NCBI RefSeq assembly: GCF_902635505.1
Contig: NC_045427.1
Location: 253,603,922-253,667,921, forward strand
From: Sarcophilus harrisii
Taxonomy: Eukaryota; Chordata; Mammalia; Dasyuromorphia; Dasyuridae
Direction of reading: 5' to 3'
DNA: 64,000 nt
Under the pieces are notes generated by a model. The model was not told the DNA's origin. It was given only the letters and a program-made list of their open reading frames with translations, and did not search any database. This document shows, piece after piece, positions 55,020 through 64,000 of this stretch. The first letter of the stretch is position 1; every line of letters starts with the position of its first letter. A program made the position numbers and the translations under genes.

Positions 55020-55195
55020 TAGTAATTGACATTTTATTTTGTCAAAACAAATGCAAGTATCATTTCCTCTGTTTTCCAACCTTAGGAAACTAAGATTTAG
55101 AATGGTTAAATGGCTTTTCAGAGGTTATATAGCTAGTAGTGGCAAAGACTGATAAAAATCCAGATTGCCTGAGTACAAGTCCAGAATGGGCAAGC
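55020..55195 (-). mobile_element. CORE-SINE/MIR-like copy
   Basis: CTTAGGAAACTAAGATTTAG, TTATATAGCTAGTAGTGGCA, TCCAGATTGCCTGAGTACAA. Confidence 0.55.
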
Positions 55196-55811
55196 ATCAT
55201 AAAAAAAATATTTTTCCCTTACTGAAAATATTAGGTTTTATTTACATCCCAGGGGTAAATAATAACCTTGATATAATACATAAGTTTCTTTGTAGATTAC
55301 TATCATATTAATTTTTAAATACAAAAATCCATAACCAAGTGGCTATGAACATTAGCTGTGGTCTTATGGGGAATTGTTAATCATGCATTAGTCTTCCCTC
55401 AAATCAAATTTCAAAATGAACTGTTTCCTATTTAATACAAGTCACTGAATTTCTATAACAAAGTAACAAAAGGCAGAGGGAATACAAACCAACAAATTCA
55501 TTCAACTCTTGGACTAAGAAGATACTTGGATTGATTGATGTTACCTTTAAAAGCTGCATTTGTCCTCTGTCCCTTGGTTAATGTTTTTTTCCTTGACTTG
55601 AAAAGATACTGTTTAGAATCAGGAGAGAAAATATTACCTACAAAACAAAGGAAACAAACAAAAGAAAAACCCTCAGCATTGAGAAGAGGAGGATGCCCTG
55701 AAGTTTAAGGGTTCGAAAGAGTTAAAAAATGACTCAACATACACAGTTGGGAGTCATAAACACTGTCCAGAAGCCTCCAATCAGTTGCCAAGTTTCATCA
55801 ATCCTACTTCC
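55196..55811. other. No recognised feature
   Basis: Repeat-poor AT-rich sequence. Confidence 0.4.
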
Positions 55812-56325
55812 TCAATATTTCTATTTATACTACAGTCATTCTAATTCAGGCCCACATCATCTTTCACTTGGCTTGTGGCAATGGCCTTCTTAATTGGCTT
55901 CCTGCTTCTATTATCCTGCTCCAATCCATTCTCCTCATTCTTAAGCTCAAAAAGCTTCGGGCAGTGAAATGTAGTAGAATGAATGTTGGACCTAAATCCA
56001 AATTTTCCTTCTGATACTTACTAGTTATGTGACACTGGCCAAGTCAATTTCCCCTTCTTCCATTTCCTCATTAGTAAAATGAAAGGGTAGGGGGTAGTTA
56101 GCCTCTAAGATACTTTCTAGCTAAAGCTGTGATCTTATGCTTTTAGACTAAAACAACAAAATCCTGTTTGATTTTGGACAACTCAGCCTTTTAATATTAT
56201 ATTTATTATTCTGTTAATATCCGCCTCCCCCAGTAAATAAATTTGAAGGCTGGGATGGTGTCACTTTTGTCTTTATATCCCTTGTGTTCAGCACATAAAA
56301 GGAATATTATAAATTCTTGTTGACC
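55812..56325 (+). mobile_element. L2 LINE 3' region split by a SINE
   Basis: CATTCTAATTCAGGCCCACA, TCTTAATTGGCTTCCTGCTT and CTCCAATCCATTCTCCTCAT lie before the SINE. AAATTTGAAGGCTGGGATGG, TGTGTTCAGCACATAAAAGG and AAATTCTTGTTGACCAA lie after it. Confidence 0.75.
55955..56155 (+). mobile_element. tRNA-SINE inside the L2
   Basis: GGCAGTGAAATGTAGTAGAA, ACTAGTTATGTGACACTGGC, TTTCCTCATTAGTAAAATGA, AAGATACTTTCTAGCTAAAG. Confidence 0.75.
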
Positions 56326-56429
56326 AAGTCATTGAGCCTATCTTACTGGGAATGTCATAACTTATCTTCTGTTGCCATAACCATCAATAAATTAGGGTCA
56401 TCTCCTTTCCATGATGAAAAATAATTAAG

Positions 56430-57425
56430 TGAATTTGGAACTTGTTAAAGGCTGAACCTAAAAAGCAATCACTAATAATTATATGTCAAAGTAGAAAGTT
56501 TCTTGTGAAGTGCCTCGGGGATCTATACTTGGCTTTTCATAGGTCAACATTTTTATCAATGATTTGGGTGAATTTGTTTATGGAATTTGTTATTAAAACA
56601 AAATTAGATATTAGACTTGGCCTGATTCTAGTAAGATAGAATTTAATTTAAAGAAAATATTATCTTATATATGAAGTGAAAATATCAATATTATAAGTAA
56701 AAGATGGCAGAGAAATGGTTTGACAGAAGTTTTTTCACTGCAGTGAAAGGATATTAATACATTGTAAGATGTCCAGAAGATGACAACCTGGATGGAAAAA
56801 GATCTTGATTGAAGGAACTAGGGGTATGTAGCCTCTTTAAAAAAAAAAAAAAAAAAAGACTAACAGCAAACATGATAGCTTCTTTTATGTTTGTGAAGAA
56901 ATAGAATGTAGGAAAAAGATTTCCTGCTTAGCTCCAAGGAGTTGGACTAGAAACAATTGTCCAGAGACAATTGGGATAACTTGGTGGGTGCAGTGGATAG
57001 AGTGCCTGGCTTGGAGTCAGGAAGGATCTTCTTCCTGAATTCAAATATGACCCTGGACATTGACTAGCTGTGGGACTATGGGAAAATCTTTTAAGTCTGT
57101 TTGCCTCAGTTTCATGTCGGTAAAATGAGCTAGAGAAGAAAATAGCAAATCACTCCAGTATCTTTGCCAAGAAAACTCCAAATGGCAAGATGAAGAGTCG
57201 AATAGATTGAAAATGACTCAACAGTCACAAAACAACAGAGATAATTAGAGTTCTCCAAATGGTTTGCTCAGGAGGTAGTAGGTTCTTCCTTGCTAGAGGT
57301 TTTCAAGTAATGGCTGGATGATCACTTGGCAGAAATGTTATAAAATGAATTATTATTGAGGATGGGTTAGAAGAGATGGCCTTATAAAGTTCCTTCCAAC
57401 GCTGAAATTCTGCATTATGAATTCC
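56430..57425 (+). mobile_element. CR1/L3 LINE 3' region split by a SINE
   Basis: GTGAAGTGCCTCGGGGATCT, AACATTTTTATCAATGATTT, AGATGACAACCTGGATGGAA and CATGATAGCTTCTTTTATGT lie before the SINE. TTCTCCAAATGGTTTGCTCA, TTCAAGTAATGGCTGGATGA and ATGGCCTTATAAAGTTCCTT lie after it. An 18-base A-run at about 56,838 sits at an A-rich position of the family. Confidence 0.85.
56975..57236 (+). mobile_element. tRNA-SINE with RTE-like tail inside the CR1/L3
   Basis: GGTGCAGTGGATAGAGTGCC, GGTAAAATGAGCTAGAGAAG, CACTCCAGTATCTTTGCCAA and TGAAGAGTCGAATAGATTGA. AGAGACAATTGG (56,963-56,974) and AGAGATAATTAG (57,237-57,248) look like a target duplication with two differences. Confidence 0.88.
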
Positions 57426-57489
57426 ATGGTTTGTGTTCCATTCTGTTTCCCTAGACAAAGTTTAATTTAATCAAGCATTCGTTCTACTC

Positions 57490-57665
57490 TGTGTGGCTCA
57501 ATATGTAGATTTGTATCTATAGCTGTATATCTATATATTTACATATATTCATATCTAAATTTATCCATCTATCTACATATATTTATATCTCTACATATCT
57601 AGTTATTTTTATCTATGTATCTACATAGATAAAAATATTTATATCTATATCTACATATGAATTTA
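57490..57665. repeat. ATCTATA/ACATAT-rich patch
   Basis: Irregular repeats of TATCTATA, CTACATAT and TTATATCT. Confidence 0.8.
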
Positions 57666-57761
57666 ATATATATTTAAACAAGTATAATTATCTTAAGATT
57701 AGATGGCTTTAATGTGGTTTTAGAGATTATCCATATTCCTGATGATGTCCTTTGGAGACTA

Positions 57762-58538
57762 ATTTTTTTATTATAACTTTTTATTGACAAAGCATATGCA
57801 TGGGTAATTTTTCAACATTGATCCTTGCAAAAACTTCTATTCCAATTTTCCCCTCTTTCCCTCTACTTCCTCCTCTAGATGGCAGGTAGTCCCATACATT
57901 AAATATGTTAAAGTACATGTTAAGTACAATATATGTATACATATTTATACAGTTGTCTTGCTACACAAGAAAAATCAGATTTAGAAAGAAGGTAAAAATA
58001 ACCTGGGAAGAAAAACAAAAATGCAAACAAACAATAACAGAAAGAGTGTAAATGCTATGTTGTGGTCCACACTCATTTCCCAGTGATCTTTCACTGGGTA
58101 TAGCTAGTTCTGTTCATTACTGATCAATTGGAACTAATTTGGATCCTCTCATTGTTGAAGGTAGCCATTTCCATCAGAATTGATCCTCATACAGTATTGT
58201 TTTTGAAGTGTATAATGATCTTCTGGTTCTGCTCATTTTACTTAGCATCAATTCATGTAAGTCTCTCTAAACTTCTCCGTATTCATCCTGATGGACATTT
58301 CTTACAGAACAATAATATTCCATGACATTCTTATGCCACAATTTACCCAGCCATTCTCTAATTGGTGAACATCCATTCAGTTTCCAGTTTCTAGCCACTA
58401 CAAAAAGGACTGCCACAAATATTTTTGCACATTTCCTTTCTTTAATATCTCTTTGGGATATAAGCCCAGTAGAAACAGTGCTAGATCAAAGGATATGCAC
58501 AGTTTGACAACTTTTTTAGCATAGTTCCAAATTGCTCT
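57762..58538 (-). mobile_element. L1 3' end, 5'-truncated, with target duplication
   Basis: A T-rich start is followed by TTTTTATTGACAAAGCATAT, CTAGATGGCAGGTAGTCCCA, TACTTAGCATCAATTCATGT, GTTTCCAGTTTCTAGCCACT and CTTTGGGATATAAGCCCAGT. CTTTGGAGACTA flanks it on both sides (57,750-57,761 and 58,539-58,550, 12 of 12). It is the same family as 44,533-45,203 but a more diverged subtype. Confidence 0.93.
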
Positions 58539-58589
58539 CTTTGGAGACTATTTAAACTCTTTAATTCTAGCTCTAAATCCTTAAATGTC

Positions 58590-58870
58590 TGCATTATGAG
58601 ACTTTCCCTGACTATCCCAAAGCTTGATTATCATGTCTTCCTTTGAAATTCTTTAATAATTTATCTGTAGCACTCACTCAGCATTTAATTCATGCTACTT
58701 TGAATTGCTATTCATATTTGGGGGTGTATGTCCTCTTATACAATTAGATTATAAATTCCTTCAAAGAAGATACTGTATGTATCCTGTTCTTCGCATCTTT
58801 CCATCTAAAATACATAGCAATATGCCTTGCACAAGGCAAGCAATCAATTTATATTTGTTAATGATAATGG
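58590..58870 (+). mobile_element. L2 LINE 3' end
   Basis: ATGAGACTTTCCCTGACTAT, AGATTATAAATTCCTTCAAA, AATATGCCTTGCACAAGGCA, ATTTATATTTGTTAATGA. Confidence 0.75.
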
Positions 58871-59859
58871 TAGGATGGTTTGACAAAATTATGTATTTTC
58901 AGTATTTAAAAATGTTCTTTCTTCCTACTTCCTTTGACTTTATTTTAAAAAGGAGCTTTAAAATTAAAGGTTGACACCCACCAGAGGCACCCTAGTAATT
59001 TTTGAATATAAGAGTTTACTTGAACATATACCCAGGTAACTATGGAAAATTAGCAAAATTGTGAAATTGTTGGTGTCCTTGATCTTGTAGCCTGGACCTC
59101 AGGATGGCATTAGGAAATCAGATAACTTGGAGTAGCTGAAGAACCCCACTACTCTCAGTAGCCACTCATGTTGATCCTTTTAGCAAACCTCATTATCTAG
59201 TTTTGGGTGATATGCTAACTTGGAATCCTTCCTGAAGTTTTGACTAGTCTCATTGGCCTGACTTCGTGGTATCCTGGGTCTTTGGGCTGAGAAGCAGGAT
59301 CCACCATAAGCTTCCTTCCAAGCCTCTGACCCTGTCTTGTTTTGTGTCAATCTGATACTTAGCTCTTTGGGGCTGTGTCCTCCATGGACTGGACTTCTAC
59401 CACTAGCACTTCTCCAACTCACCTTAGATGACTTACTACTTTGGCCTCTACAAAACTGCAAACAATAAGCATAGGTGAGCAAGGGTAGTGATGGTGATAC
59501 AAGGATTATCACCTGCCCATGCAAATAACCAGCAGGACATTAGGGCACCATGCACTGAAGTCCTACTGACCTATTCTGTGGGTGGTTTTTTTTTTCATAA
59601 CTTTCTTTGTTCATGACTTACCCCTTAGCTCTATTATCCTGGTAATGTTTCCTACATTCCTCTTATTAAAAAAAAAATTCTTCACCAGTTTTCTCTTTAA
59701 ACTGTAAAGATTACTCCAAAATCATGAGACTTTTTTTGTGAGATCATACTTCATTGCATATTATTCAGATGGTCCAAGTTTCCCTCTGATGGAATCATTG
59801 TTTCACAAGTGCCTGCCTCAAGGACCCTTAAGGGAGTGAGGACCACAAAGATTCTTCAC
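58871..59859. other. Unassigned, partly G+C-richer sequence
   Basis: Between 59,090 and 59,560 the sequence is richer in C and G, with a 114-codon open frame on the reverse strand (59,180-59,524). It has no recognised homology and no convincing splice sites. An old repeat or pseudogene remnant is possible. Confidence 0.35.
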
Positions 59860-60320
59860 TCCCAACTCTTCTTGTGAAGTAAGTAGAACCAGGAAAATAT
59901 TGTCCACAGCAACAAGCAGGTTATATGCTGATCAATTCTGATGGACATGGCTCTTTTCAACAGTGAGGTTATTTAGGTCAGTTCCAATGGTCTTGTGATA
60001 GAGCCATTTGCACCTAGAGAGAGGGTTTTGGGGACAGTGTGGATCTCAACATAATATTTTCACATTTTGTTATTGTTGTTGTTTGCTTACATTTTGTTTT
60101 CTTTCTCATTTTTTTTCCTTTTTGATATGATTTTTCTTGTGCAGCATGATAATTGTGGAAATATCTATAAAAGAATTTCATTGAATTACTTGTCATCTAG
60201 GAGAAGGAGTGTGGGGAAGGAAGAAAAAAATTTGGAACACAAGGTTTTGCAAGAGTGAATGTTAAACACTAATTATGCATGTTTTGAAAATAAAAAGTTT
60301 TATTTTAAAAAATAACAAAG
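59860..60320 (+). mobile_element. L1 3' end
   Basis: TGAAGTAAGTAGAACCAGGA, AAAATATTGTCCACAGCAAC, TGATCAATTCTGATGGACAT, AATTTGGAACACAAGGTTTT and ATGTTTTGAAAATAAAAAGT, with an A/T-rich tail. Forward-strand L1 3' order; 5' truncated. Confidence 0.85.
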
Positions 60321-61870
60321 TTCAATAACTCAAAAAAAAAATTTTCTTACTTCTGACTTAAAAAAAAAGTTCTCCATGGAGGTCAGAGATGCCACAGACC
60401 TAAACAGCTTCAGCTTCTGGGAAGGAGGAGGAATCAGGAACCTTGTAATTCTTAAAGTGTCTTGGATCCTGAAGTGTAGTCTAAGAGCTTCTAGAGTCAG
60501 AGCTTTTGACCTCAGCTAGAATAGGAAATACTGAATTGCTTTATCTCAATATTATTTTATCTTGATCAGTACAACCACAAAATGAACAATGGGGAACCAA
60601 ACTTTCTGTGACTACTGTCTTTTTTAAATGCAATCCACAAAATTAGTTCAAGATAAGATTCATTTTTGGAAAATTTGTATAGACTTCATATTCTTGATAA
60701 GAGTATTATTTTCAGTGAGAAGACTTCTCTATGAGTTTGTTATATGTGATTTCTTATAATCCTGCCATCCTTAGGTAAAATATTATCACCTTATATTTCA
60801 ACAGCATTTTTCACTTCTCACAGTATTTTTCACACATATTATCACATCTTGAGTTGTTAAATTTTCATTTAAATTTCTGTAGAAAAATGAGATAAGTTAC
60901 TAGATAAAAATTAATAACATTTATCAACTCAAAGTATAAAAGAAAGTCAGACTTTTATTAACTTTTAGTTCAGAAATTATGAAGTTGAGGACATATTGGC
61001 ATAATTTTGAAGAATTTTTTTCCATTTTAAGGCTCTATTTTTCTTTGTAAACTTTTCCATAAACAGAAAGCTGACTAAATAAAATATACTTAACTTAGAA
61101 AATAGATTCTTGTAAATCTAAAATCCTTCCTATTTTATAAAAGTATTTCACTGAAAATGAGAAGTTGGACATGCACAAAATAACTTTTACTTTTTAATCT
61201 GTTTTTAAAATTTTTCCAGAAATGAAACTACTCATCCATATATCAACAATTCTTTTATTTGGTGAAAAATGCAATAAACATTCTTCGCATGGAGAAAACA
61301 AATACATTGTCAACTTAAAACAAAAATACAGGGTTTTTTGCATGTGAGTCAGAATCTTAAAGAAATATAAATGCTCTAAAGTCATTTGATTAATTTCCAT
61401 TTCTACTTTATCAAAAATTTTTTTACTGATATTTCAACCCAAGAATGATTAAATGTGGTTCATTTGATATTTCTCTTAGAGTTATCTCAGAAATTTAAAG
61501 ATGCATCAGATCTTCAATATTATGGGCTCAAGGCTTAAATCACAGTTTCATGACAACAAAGAATGCCATTTTTATTGTAATGAGTTTAGGGCCCTCCAAA
61601 TAGCTTAAAATCTAGGTTTGATAGTGAGTCAGAAAGGATAAGTCCTTCTTTTGGTTCATTTTATCCTTACCAGAGTTTACTGTGCTTCATTCTATGAATA
61701 TAATTTAGAAATAACTTTTCTACATTTTCCCAAATTTAGGTCAGAGTCTCCCTGGCTCCTGTGTAAGCATTCAAGGTAACACATTTATGAGTAGATGATA
61801 GCTTTTATTTTGCCCAACAGAAAAAAAAATTTTTTTGTTGCACTATCACTAATTTATTTTGGGATTTGGG
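60321..61870. other. Long stretch without firm features
   Basis: AT-rich sequence. A CORE-SINE-like scrap may lie at 60,785-60,860. No gene signal. Confidence 0.4.
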
Positions 61871-61925
61871 GCAATTCAATTCAACAAACATTTATTAAGC
61901 ACCTAGCATGTTCAAAGTCGAGTGT
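61871..61925 (+). repeat. Unassigned dispersed repeat, 5' scrap
   Basis: AATTCAACAAACATTTATTA, AGCACCTAGCATG; the beginning of the unassigned family only. Confidence 0.45.
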
Positions 61926-62937
61926 GCCAAATCCTGGAGTCATATCTCTGCATACAAATTTCCACAACAAGTTAATGGTAGAGTTATGGCAGAAACTTAA
62001 CTCTTCCCACTTAAATTAATCTATTTCTACCCTATAGCTATAGTTCCTTTTCTAAATAGGAAATAAAGGTTTTTTTTCCCCTAAAAATCTATAGCATCTT
62101 AAATCAATTGCAGGATTAGTTCACGAGTGACTTCATTGTTTTCTTGAATGCACTTGGGCATCCAAGAAAAGGAGTTCTATGTAATGAGGTTTGATCAATT
62201 AATGAGTGGCTTTAACTAGACCCTGTAGTTGCCCAAGGAAATGTTTGTATATTGATCCTGAACAATATGGTTGTTAATCCCATAGTAAAACTGTGATGAA
62301 AAGTAGAAGGTTCAAAATGGTCTACTTATTACTGGGATAATCAATGTTAGTTAGTATGCAAGCTCATTATTTATAGTAAGTAGTTATAAAGACTAATCTA
62401 CATTGATGGAAGAAGTTCTAACATCAGAGAATTCCACAACAGTAAAATATAGGCCTGCCTAAGGTTTTGCCAACCATAAAGATCTTTGTAATCAGAAGAT
62501 AATTTTATATAGGATTACATAGTTGTTATTGTTGGAATTAAAATTAATATCATATACACAAAATCTTACTCCAGTGCTTCATCATGACATGATCTCTTAA
62601 AGGATATAGTAATGGCAGTTTCTCCCATGCTGAAATAGTATATTCTAGCACAATTCTAGGCCAATAAATAAATAAATAAACATTTTCTGAGGACCAGCAT
62701 TACTAAATATGGAAAGGCTTATCGTGATTTGGCTAGCCACTTGATGATGAAATCTTTGATCATGAGAAACCATGAAATTTAGAGTGTACCCTCAATCCTA
62801 CTTCACCATCATCAAAATTCTGCAGTGATGGTATGGTAAAAAGGAACAGAGTTTGTTAAAAATAATAGTTTTTACTTTGTGATTTTTTTAGTAGATCAGA
62901 TATCTATAAAATTTACTGTCAGTACTCTAAACTTATC
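61926..62937. other. No recognised feature
   Basis: AT-rich, repeat-poor; an AAAT run at about 62,664. Confidence 0.4.
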
Positions 62938-63145
62938 AACAAGGGGGATGTACAAGTAGTACAGTGCATAGAGAGTTGAGCTTGGAGTCCAGGAGACCTT
63001 AATTTCAAATATTGCCTCAGACATTTACTGTATAATCTTAGGCAAGTCTCTTGACCTCTAAAGATAGCTTTTACCTTATTAGGTTATTGTGAAGAGCAAA
63101 TGAAACATTTATATAACCATTTGGGACAGTACTTCAAATATAGTA
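62938..63145 (+). mobile_element. CORE-SINE/tRNA-SINE copy
   Basis: GTACAGTGCATAGAGAGTTG, CTTGGAGTCCAGGAGACCTT, TTAGGCAAGTCTCTTGACCT, TTATTGTGAAGAGCAAATGA. Confidence 0.75.
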
Positions 63146-63187
63146 GACTCTGTGTGTGTGTGTATGTGTGTGTATGTATGTGTGTGT
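63146..63187. repeat. (TG)n microsatellite
   Basis: TGTGTG run with ATG interruptions. Confidence 0.9.
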
Positions 63188-64000
63188 ATTTCCCTGCTTA
63201 TCTCTTTTAATTAAATATATTTTAGCTTTAACTGTGTTAAGATCATGATTATTACTCCTGCTTTTTTTTACATCAGCTGAAAAATAACACATCTCACTCC
63301 AGCTCTTTATTTTTACTCTATGTGTGTCTCATTTTAAAATGTGTTTCTCATAAACACTCATCTATTTTGCTATCAGTTTCTGTTTTATTAGTATTCATTC
63401 CATACGCATTCAAAATTACACAATACAAAATACAACTAGTACAAACTATACAACTATACAATATAGTACAACTATACAAAATATAACTAGTAATATATTC
63501 CTTTCCATTCTATTTTTCCTCACTGTTTATCCTATTCTTTCTCTTTTTATCCTATCCCTCCTCAGAAATCCAATTTACTTTGAGTACTATCTCCCTAAGC
63601 CATACCTCTATTTAAGAATTCCTCCTTTGTCCTATTCCCTTACCCTCCTATAAGTCAAGACTTTTATACCCTACTAAATGTGTATTTTATTCCCTTTTTA
63701 ACCTAATTCCAATGAGAATATAGTTCCTATACTACCTGCCGCTCACTCTATTCTTCCCTCCACTGTAACAGTTCTTCCATTCATGCTTCTTTTGAATGAG
63801 ATAATTTGTTCTATTTTACTCCTCCTTACCCAATTTTACTTTTTAGGATCATCTCATCATAATCGACTCAACTCCAAGCCTTCTAATTTTATATACTGTT
63901 TTGAACTATCCTAGTAGTAATAATATTCCTTAAAGTTACACATAGTATTTTTCCCCAGATAAGCGTTAGTTTAACCTAGTTTAATCTTATTAACTCACTT
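63188..64000 (-). mobile_element. L1 (endonuclease to ORF1 side), runs off the window
   Basis: CCCTGCTTATCTCTTTTAAT, ACTCCTGCTTTTTTTTACAT, CTACTCTATGTGTGTCTCAT-like text and CCATACGCATTCAAAATTAC belong to the ORF2 endonuclease region read backwards. AATTCCAATGAGAATATAGT and GAATGAGATAATTTGTTCTA are the region between the ORFs, parallel to 47,870-47,970. A local ACAATA/ACTATAC duplication lies at 63,420-63,490. Confidence 0.75.

Noticed and set aside
59180-59524. Reverse-strand frame of 114 codons in a G+C-richer patch
   Set aside because: No recognised homology, no splice sites I trust and composition explained by the local patch. Kept only as a possible remnant.

Overview
The window looks like AT-rich marsupial (metatherian) nuclear DNA. 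The evidence is its repeat content, judged from memory of the families and not by a database search: tRNA-derived SINEs of the WSINE1 kind (heads reading GGGGCAGCTA...GTGGATAGAGCA), tRNA-SINEs with an RTE/BovB-like tail (GAGTCGGACATGACTGA-like), many CORE-SINE/MIR-type copies, CR1/L3 and L2 LINE tails, and L1 elements with a marsupial-type 3' end (ATGCATATAACCTGTAAATAAAAG). An Australian lineage is plausible because of the WSINE1-like copies, but this is not proven.

Layout. Bases 1-15,500 are non-coding: SINEs, one long CR1/L3 tail (2.0-3.1 kb), L1 tails, an L2 tail lying inside a SINE (6.5-7.26 kb) and a 0.5-kb GGAA tract (8.04-8.53 kb). Bases 15,550-16,570 hold three consecutive reverse-strand CORE-SINEs. 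At 16,875-18,899 lies the only convincing gene piece: a GC-rich exon with a good acceptor, a strong-context ATG at 17,006, 631 codons open to the end and a consensus splice donor. It encodes a basic, Ser/Pro-rich protein whose N-terminus looks folded. I do not recognise the gene, and I see no partner exons in the window, so its introns or flanks must be long.

Bases 18,900-42,500 are intron or intergenic DNA with scattered SINE, CR1, L2 and L1 fragments, an apparently complete solo LTR with a 6-bp target duplication (25,123-25,523), and an 84-bp L1 tail with a perfect 15-bp duplication (40,953-41,036). Bases 42,590-50,035 are best read as one long reverse-strand L1, with its 5' end near 50,035, broken up by at least five later insertions. 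Bases 50,000-64,000 hold more CR1, L2 and L1 tails, several nested, and end inside another reverse-strand L1.

I found no operon, CRISPR array, rRNA gene, functional tRNA gene or clear new biological system. The most informative items are the unrecognised exon, the datable nested insertions, the solo LTR and one multi-copy repeat family I cannot assign to a class. Repeat borders without a visible target duplication are approximate, by some 10-30 bases.
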